64,000 nt of DNA from positions 1,108,501 to 1,172,500 of the forward strand of contig JAINUG010000215.1 in the NCBI GenBank assembly GCA_029706075.1. Direction: 5' to 3'. Shown here piece by piece: positions 57,542-64,000 of this stretch. The stretch comes from Aldrovandia affinis. Lineage: Eukaryota > Chordata > Actinopteri > Notacanthiformes > Halosauridae. Position numbers and translations under genes: made by a program. Position 1 is the first letter of the stretch. The number at the start of each line of letters is the position of its first letter. The notes under the pieces are model-generated. The model saw nothing but the letters and a program-made list of their open reading frames with translations. It was not told where the DNA came from and did no database searches.

Positions 57542-59112
57542 GTAAGTTTCTTTCTGTTAAAACGAACAACATCCACTTAAGTTCAGCTCATCTATTACCG
57601 ATAGGTATTAATTGAAGCATCACAGAGCTTCACATTATTTTAAGCTTTCTTTCCCTCAAAAGCTGCAGATGATGTTGCTAATTTGCAAGCAGGTGACTTT
57701 TGGATCGTACGTAACATCCCCTGTTCAAAGGGAGCGGTTTGGTCTGAATAATAATATAAATAATCGTTCACAAAAAAAAGGTTGGTACTTTGGAAATAAA
57801 CTATTAACACAGATAAACAGTAGTGTGGAACCATAGACAGACTGTGTTGTTGAGTGTATGGTTTAATCAATGGCAGTCCGGGGCTCTGTGATTGGTGTAG
57901 TGCAGGGCTATTCAATTCCAGGTCTAAAGTGCCACAGTGTCTACAGGTATTTGCATCAACCACACCCTACACCACCTGATTTGACTATTTAGTTTACCAC
58001 CTTGGTCCAAGAGGTGAGCTAATAAGTGAAATCAGGTGGCGTAATGCGTGGCTGGAGCAAATACCTGCAGACACTGCGCCGTGGCCCTCGAGGCCTGGAG
58101 TTGAATAGCCCTGGTGTAGTGGGTGGGTTTGAGGAACTCTGGTAAAATGGTTTGTAGCAGATGTAACCGCCTTGTATGTGTTAATCTGCTGGTGGTAGAT
58201 GCATATCTTTCTCTGTTTTTTACATCCGTGCTTTTCTCCATCTTGTGTCGTTGCCTCTCTGCAGGAAGGAGAGTTTACCTTCTCCCTGGAGTCTGTGAGG
58301 AAGCTTAAAGACCTGATGGACAGGGACTTGGTGGAAAAAGAGAGCCCCCGTCTGGCAAAGACCAGCGTGGCGCTCATCTGCAGCGACCCTGCCCTGCCCG
58401 AGGAGTTCCTGCCCATGTGTCAGAGCAAAGGGGCGGGCATGGCCGTCTCCAGAATGGGTGAGTGAATCGGGGGGGGTTTGAAAGTTAAGATCAACTTTAT
58501 TGTCCCACGGTAAATTTATTGTGGATGTTCAGCCCTGTACACAAACATAAGAGATAAACCGTTTCATACATATACAATCAGTTAAAAAAGGAAAGCCCTA
58601 ATTAAACGTTAAACATTAGCAACAACTGTCATTCACAAGGCAGTACAAGGCACTGAGGCTGTTGTATACATTTTGTTTATCTTAAAAATAATAAAAGTGG
58701 GGAAAGTCCAACCAGCCACTGCACATTATTATTGCCAATAATAAATGATCAATTACTCTGATTATTACACAGAGCTTCTATATGTGCTTGGTAGACACCC
58801 TTATCCGAGGAAAATTGCACTGCTTGCAGTTTTGTATAACGCGCTTTTATACAGCTGTTATGTGCTGAGGTAGGTACGGTTAAACTAAAGGTATAACAAC
58901 AAAGCTTCAATCGTTTGGTTTTGTAACGTGTTCATTAACAATTTCAACACACTGCTGTCAAATGTGTGCGTTGCTTTGTGAGGGGAAGGTTTAATACAAT
59001 TTTGCTCATTTGTTAATTACATTTTGCTCATTTGTTTTATTTTACAGCGTTTATCGCCTCTCACCATGACGAATGCGAGATCTGCATGTTCGCTGCGTGC
59101 ACCGGCTGCTGA
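57470..59112 (+). CDS. guca2a: preproguanylin, 3 coding exons
   Basis: Joining 57470-57541, 58265-58457 and 59048-59112 gives 330 nt, 109 residues, the usual preproguanylin length and exon number. Residues 1-20 are a signal peptide (MKTTLPTTFMLLAVCLICDA). The prosegment has the typical EFTFSLESVRKLKDL start and a conserved Cys pair (63, 76). The C-terminus HDECEICMFAACTGC is the mature hormone, with Cys 98, 101, 106 and 109 in the guanylin spacing (pairs 98-106 and 101-109). There is no residue after the last Cys, which marks guanylin rather than uroguanylin or renoguanylin. The hormone is secreted and activates guanylate cyclase C in gut epithelium, raising cGMP and driving chloride and water secretion. 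Start chosen by signal peptide and Met context. All junctions are GT-AG. Confidence 0.95.
57903..58113. mobile_element. hAT MITE in guca2a intron 1
   Basis: 211 bp with ends CAGGGCTATTCAATTCCAGG and (read backwards) CAGGGCTATTCAACTCCAGG. It is flanked by the exact 8-bp duplication GTGTAGTG (57895-57902 and 58114-58121). Largely a palindrome, no coding capacity. Confidence 0.9.
58265..58457 (+). CDS. guca2a: guca2a exon 2 (prosegment)
   Basis: Acceptor GCCTCTCTGCAG ends at 58264; donor GTGAGT at 58458; one base carried over. It encodes residues 25-88, including SLESVRKLKDLMD, SVALICSDPALPEEFLPMC and SKGAGMAVSRM. Prosegment residues like these are needed for correct disulfide formation in the family. 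Confidence 0.94.
58486..58640 (-). mobile_element. possible retroposon 3' end in guca2a intron 2
   Basis: GATCAACTTTATTGTCCCAC, then GGTAAATTTATTG, resembles the minus-strand 3' end of a fish non-LTR element like the one at 37664. Boundaries are not clear. Confidence 0.3.
59048..59112 (+). CDS. guca2a: guca2a exon 3 (mature hormone)
   Basis: Acceptor TTTTATTTTACAG ends at 59047; stop TGA at 59110-59112. It encodes residues 89-109 (AFIASHHDECEICMFAACTG then C). No dibasic site precedes the hormone, as usual for guanylin, so the processing point is not fixed by sequence. Confidence 0.95.
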
Positions 59113-59190
59113 ACCGTGGACCGCGAGGCTCCTTCCTGCCTTCTGTCGGAAAATTCCTGTTCATAATTCTTACGAATTCACACTTACAAT

Positions 59191-59225
59191 TACGCCATTT
59201 AGCAGACGCTCTTATCCAGAGTGAC
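59191..59225 (-). mobile_element. SINE/LINE tail fragment in guca2a 3' UTR
   Basis: GCCATTTAGCAGACGCTCTT followed by ATCCAGAGTGAC is the minus-strand shared retroposon tail, starting about 80 bp after the guanylin stop codon and so within the predicted 3' UTR. The head is absent. Confidence 0.7.
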
Positions 59226-59506
59226 TAAAAACAATGACAATTCCACTAAGTGCGGTAGCTATATCACATTAATATGGAAAAGCTCCGCTGGTGACACTTA
59301 AGGGGAAAGTCTATCATATGCTCGCTGTCATTGTAAAAAAAATCAAAGTTTGCTTTTGTTCATTTAGAGGTGTACCTAGGACACTTTCACCTGCCATTAC
59401 AAGCTATGAGTTTATAAACACTATGGTATTTAACAGCATTCATTTTTAGTATTTTAACATATTGCCTTGACGTATGTTTATCCTTATGATGTTACTGGTT
59501 GAGTTT

Positions 59507-59512
59507 AATAAA
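59507..59512 (+). terminator. guca2a: guca2a poly(A) signal candidate 1
   Basis: AATAAA about 395 bp after the stop codon, followed by TCTTTTTTATG. Confidence 0.55.
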
Positions 59513-59625
59513 TCTTTTTTATGTATTTAACAGAGTAAGCTTATATTTTTGTCTGTAAGCAATACATTGTATTAATTTGGGAGGTCATGTATTTTTTAAA
59601 TGTCTTATTCATTCATCGTACTTTC

Positions 59626-59631
59626 AATAAA
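59626..59631 (+). terminator. guca2a: guca2a poly(A) signal candidate 2
   Basis: AATAAAATAATTTG followed within 20 bp by TGTTTGTTCTTAG (GT-rich), a more complete poly(A) context than candidate 1. Confidence 0.55.
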
Positions 59632-60142
59632 ATAATTTGAAAATGTTTGTTCTTAGTTTAGTGTGTATTCCCTCACATTCACAACCTCTGTAGCTTCAGA
59701 CACTATGCTATAATAGCATTATTGATTCGTTATAATGCAATTAGATTACTGCTCAACCTCAATGGGCTCACATGCATTGTGCTCTCTAAAAAATTACACG
59801 ATGAACATTACTTCTTATTATTAATTATCGTATGATTATTCATAGTAGCCTTTATTAGCAGCGGCACTATTAGGTAGGCTACAAATAGTAGCCTAATAGT
59901 ACTATTGGTGGTGCCTGTAGACCTGCAGAGCAGAACAGATCGAGAGGAAATGGAGAAAGAGAACTAGAGAGGGAGAGAGAAGAGGGGGAAGGGGGAGAGA
60001 GATTCTGCAGTAAATGGACGTGAAGACTAATCAGACGTTGGTCAATATCACTGCAGCTGTGCGCCTCGACGCAAACGAGCGTTCATTATTTAAACGCAAA
60101 CGCTCGTATTTCTTTGATTTTGTCAGGGTATATGCTATAGGG

Positions 60143-60367
60143 CAGGGGTGCCCAAGTTCTGTCCTGGAGATCTACTGGGTGTGCAGGCTTCTGTTCCAGC
60201 CCAGCACTAACACACCTGATTCCATTAATCACTTCACTAACACACCTGATTCCACTAATCAACTGCTCGTCAAGGCAATGAATGTTCAAATCAGGTGCAT
60301 TAGTGAAGGGCTGGAACAAAAGCCTGCACACCCAGTAGATCTCCAGGACAGAACTTGGGCACCCCTG
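60143..60367. mobile_element. hAT MITE, very well preserved
   Basis: 225 bp. The left end CAGGGGTGCCCAAGTTCTGT is repeated exactly, inverted, at the right end, and the arms are identical for about 48 bp. Flanked by the exact 8-bp duplication CTATAGGG (60135-60142 and 60368-60375). The near-perfect arms and duplication suggest a recent insertion. Confidence 0.93.
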
Positions 60368-60375
60368 CTATAGGG

Positions 60376-63300
60376 TGTATGTTGAAGGGAGTGCTGATTC
60401 AGTCAGTCTCGGGCTGTAGCACGTTATTCATGGAAACACGTACTGGAGGCAACTGGCATTCGAACCTTCATTAATGGCTCGTGTTCACTATTAAAAAATA
60501 AGGACATTATTACAGTTATATACTTTCTTCCGTACGTATTACGAAGCCCACACATTACATTCAAAAAGTAAAACATTTTAGAGTTGAAAATTCTAAATTA
60601 AGGTAAATTATATATGTAGGCTAATCCAAATATACTGTATACGTCAAGCTTTTCAGAAAGGTTATGTTATATTTCAGAAAAGGTTAAAAGTTTAAAACGT
60701 CCTTATAGCGGACCGGTTAAAACTATTTAGGAAGGGGTTTGTTTGTTGTTGTTTTTGCGGTGACAGATAGACTATAGGATACATGGTCCAGCTAGGCGAG
60801 TATAACAAGGCTTTGTGTTCAGTGGACAAGCCGTAACCCAAACACTGAGTAGGCTACGCTACCTGGAACTCCTAGCTTGCATGAAATGTGGGTCAGCCCT
60901 GTTGGATACGCCCTGCATTTGCACTGTAGCCTACAACTGTCCGGAGCGGATAAGAAATCTGGGCACCGAGAGACAAGCACGAGCCGAGTTTATAGGAGGG
61001 TTATAAGACGTTTTTATCATATAATAAAATGATGATGGGGGGGTTCTGTTCATTTTCCCCCACCAGTGACAATAAGTTTAATGAGGGAATTCAAAAACAC
61101 CCACAAGAAGATCAGATAATATTAGAAAGAATAAAACCACTGTAATTCAGCTCTTGTGAAACTACAGTAAAGGTATGCTGGAAAATCTGTAATCAACTGG
61201 GTTTTTATTATTAACAGACTGCCATCTAGTGGCCATCCTATGATAATATTTTCAATGTGTAGGTATCTAGGCGGTAGTTTGCTTCACTTCAACTTAACTT
61301 GTTTGTTGACTTTGTCAGTAGTTTATTGTGTTCCATTTCAAGACAGCTTGCCACTATATAAATAATGTATACAACGTACCAACCAGTTCTTTTGTCCAAG
61401 GTTTTCTGTATGAATGTTTTCTACCCCGGGGTGATGTGGTGGTTTATTTGTCTCAAGTAGCTGCCCAGTTTCTGTTCAACTTTAATTGAAATGCAGCAAC
61501 GAAAATGCCTGGAGGGAAACTAGCCTTTCCTTGTCTGGCTACTCCATAAATCCCAGATTTCACTGATACACTGGAGTACCTTAAGTGTATAAACTCAACC
61601 AATTTACCAAACCTGGCAAACAATCATTAACATACCGTGTTCACCAACGACTGAAATAGGAGTTTTTTAACCAGCAGATGGCGATATTAACAGCGAGAAA
61701 ACGAAGTTCCCGTGATTGGTTCGTTTATCTGGGATATACATTCAACGCATTAGCGTACAAATGTAAGAATAAAAATTCAACACAATTATTTCACAGGTTT
61801 CTTTTGAAAAATAGATAAATTACTTTATCTCAATAACTTGGATAAAAATTAAACAATAATACAATATGTTTAAGCATAGTAGTTGTGTGCCCCCGTAAAC
61901 ACAAATAACTGGCAAATCACTTGTTTCATAGCAAGTATCCTGTTATTCTTTTCATCATAATATATTTTTTCACCTAGCATTCTGTGATATTTAAGATATT
62001 TAATTATAGTTGGTTCTATTTCCCAGAAAATAATTGAAAAGAGGTGTGTTTGTGTTACGGCTCTGATGTGTGTCTGTGTGTGTGTGCATGTGTCTGTGCA
62101 TGCGTGCCATAGGTGTGTGTGTGTAACTACATCAGTTCCCATAGCTCACACTATTCTTTGTATGTGTGTGTGCATGCGTGTGTGTGTGTATGTGCGTGAG
62201 TGTGTGTGTGTGTACGTGTGTGTGACACCATTCTTTGCCAGCTTCTCTCCTCTGTTTGACTCTAGGGGCTGTGTTTATGATAAGGATGAGGTCAGATTAG
62301 TCAGATAGTTTACAGGATCCAAATTCTGTTTCTGCTTCTGTTTCTACTGTTCCCTTTCAGGAAAATGAACATTTTCTGTTCTTTACGTCATTTTGTGAGA
62401 CAGATGGATTATTGTATTTTCAGAGGACATGCATGCTAAAATGTGACCCTCCCGAACTGGTAAAGAATCGTACACAATGCTACAGGCCTACAATTGCGAA
62501 TGGGACGTACAAATTGTGCCAAAAAACTGTGGGGGGGGTTGTAAAATCTACTTCAAGAGCACTTGTTTTGGAGACCTGCACGGTCTTGGTTGGAAAACAA
62601 TTATATCGATTACTCAGTGCAGTTTGGTTCAAGATGTCTAAATGACTCAAGTTAAAGTCAAGATAAGTCTCCACATTTTGTTAGCACATTCTTAACTGTG
62701 CATTCTGTCATCAACCTTATTCTTGGGGTTTAGTCTAGCTGTGTTTATTTTGCTGTGTTCCTGCCCCCCAATGACTGTAATATGTTTGGTGTTTTGTAGA
62801 ATGTAGAAAATAACTCAATAAAACTCTTCACAAAAAGTATCCTCAGCATCAAGGTGGACTTTTTGACACACATTGACATTGAATCCAGAATGGTCTTCGG
62901 TGCTGAGGGGTAACAGCTTTTGTCTTGTGCTGTTAGGTATTGCAGGAAAAGATTGGATACAAACTTGTGTTTTCGCAAGAGGATTAGACAGGAAAGACAG
63001 CATACTGTAATGCCCACAAATCCTACAGATATATACTATGGTCCTTTGGGCCTAATGACTTGCAGATTCCTTACAGTATAAACTCAGTGTCATCCAACAA
63101 TAGGGTGGTCCAAGGACACTCAGCTGCCTCATGCACTGTTTAAGGCTGGACATGTGCTGTATCACAGCAGTAACACTCTCCCTGAACAACTTCTGCCTTA
63201 CTTATAATAAATTGTATTCAATCAGATGTACTGTAAGTGAGTCCATAACAAGCACTGGTCACTCTGTCTTTATATTACATTCAGTACAATAAACTGTTGA

Positions 63301-64000
63301 CATTACCATTGTGTAGAATAGCGACTGCAACTACTAATACTACAACTGCTGGTGGTGATGATTTTTACTATTAGTAGTAGTTAATATTAGGCTAATATTC
63401 ACACGTGCTACGGTGTGCAATGTGTCTCCAGGAAGAGTTCAGTTCAGGTGAGTAGAGGGTCTCAAACCAAACATAAGCCGTGGATTTGATGCAATAGTAA
63501 GAGTTTTTCGATTTCCTGCTCAAAACCGCATGTGGTGGAATAGTCTGTCACTCACATTAATTGCGTTAACAATAAAAAATAAGTAAATGTACACGAGGCC
63601 ATTCCAAAGCCGTCCCCTGCCACGGCACCCTGGCTCTGCTGATAACCGCTGGCGATGCGTGACAGGTGTCAGGGCACGGAGTCTCCCTTCAGCAGCAGTG
63701 ACAGCTGAGGCGGGCACTGGTGTGGATAACACAAATTATTCTGTAACACAGTGACAGGCAGGAGAGGAGGAGGTGCTCTGTTCTGCCCTATTTTAAGCGC
63801 TCAGAAAGTTTCCCCCTGTGAAACATGATCAATCATTAGTCAGTATTTGCTGAGTTTTGGCCTGCTTTCTGTTGTTATTCCTTTTCTGTCTTTTAATGGG
63901 TCATCAGTCAGTCATCGACCCAGCTAGCTAACAAGCTGCTCTCTGTCCACAAAAAACAGCTTTAGATATGATCATGGTTGGCAAGTATTTTCCCCGTAGC
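60376..64000. other. intergenic, no gene seen
   Basis: GT-rich interrupted microsatellite at about 62064-62225. A GC-richer unique block at 63530-63735 (GCTGATAACCGCTGGCGATG, GACAGCTGAGG) looks like candidate regulatory DNA. Open frames lack domain motifs. Confidence 0.4.
62064..62225. repeat. interrupted GT-rich microsatellite
   Basis: Several GT runs with CATGC and CGTG interruptions. Confidence 0.75.

Overview
This window is vertebrate nuclear DNA, almost certainly from a teleost fish. It is AT-rich and gene-poor, with GT-AG spliced genes, many microsatellites and minisatellites, Tc1/mariner and hAT DNA transposons, and tRNA-derived SINEs. The SINEs share their 3' tail with an L2-type LINE fragment. 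That tail (a GTCGCTCTGGATAAGAGCG hairpin followed by TGTAA-type repeats) and the guanylin peptide ending CEICMFAACTGC both resemble what is described from eels. A basal teleost such as an elopomorph is therefore my best guess, but this is inference.

Only two protein-coding genes can be supported, both on the + strand. The first is a beta-lactamase-like gene (lactbl1). Seven coding exons lie between 37565 and 50951, join in frame at every GT-AG junction, and give a 592-residue type II membrane protein with a serine beta-lactamase/PBP-like domain (SxxK at 160-163, YSN at 278-280, KDG in place of the usual K/H-T/S-G). The second is a complete three-exon preproguanylin gene (guca2a), 57470-59112, encoding a 109-residue prohormone with the mature cyclic peptide at its C-terminus.

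Layout: 1-37.5 kb has no recognisable host gene. It holds an L2-type LINE 3' end (1.9-2.6 kb), a small minisatellite split by another LINE fragment (3.9-4.4 kb), two back-to-back decayed Tc1 elements (7.3-10.1 kb), a Tc1 element with about 1.6 kb of nested insertion (17.6-20.4 kb), several SINEs, G-quadruplex-type runs near 22 kb, an old hAT-like element (31.2-31.9 kb), and two related minisatellites (35.7-37.4 kb), one of them split by a 725-bp PIF/Harbinger-like MITE. From 37.5 to 52.1 kb is lactbl1. Its introns contain SINEs, a Tc1 fragment, a hAT MITE with target duplication, a solo LTR with target duplication, and a 50-bp minisatellite that copies the end of exon 4 together with its splice donor. 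From 52.1 to 57 kb is intergenic with a hAT MITE. From 57.2 to 59.6 kb is the guanylin gene, with a hAT MITE in intron 1 and a SINE just upstream of its promoter. From 59.6 to 64 kb is intergenic, with one very clean hAT MITE.

The two genes have unrelated known roles: one is an orphan beta-lactamase-fold protein, the other a gut/kidney guanylate-cyclase-C hormone. Their adjacency is notable mainly as gene order. The most unusual signals are the minisatellite that multiplies a functional splice donor, the duplicated C-terminal coding end in the lactbl1 3' UTR, and a perfect 28-nt inverted repeat in the introns flanking lactbl1 exons 2-4.
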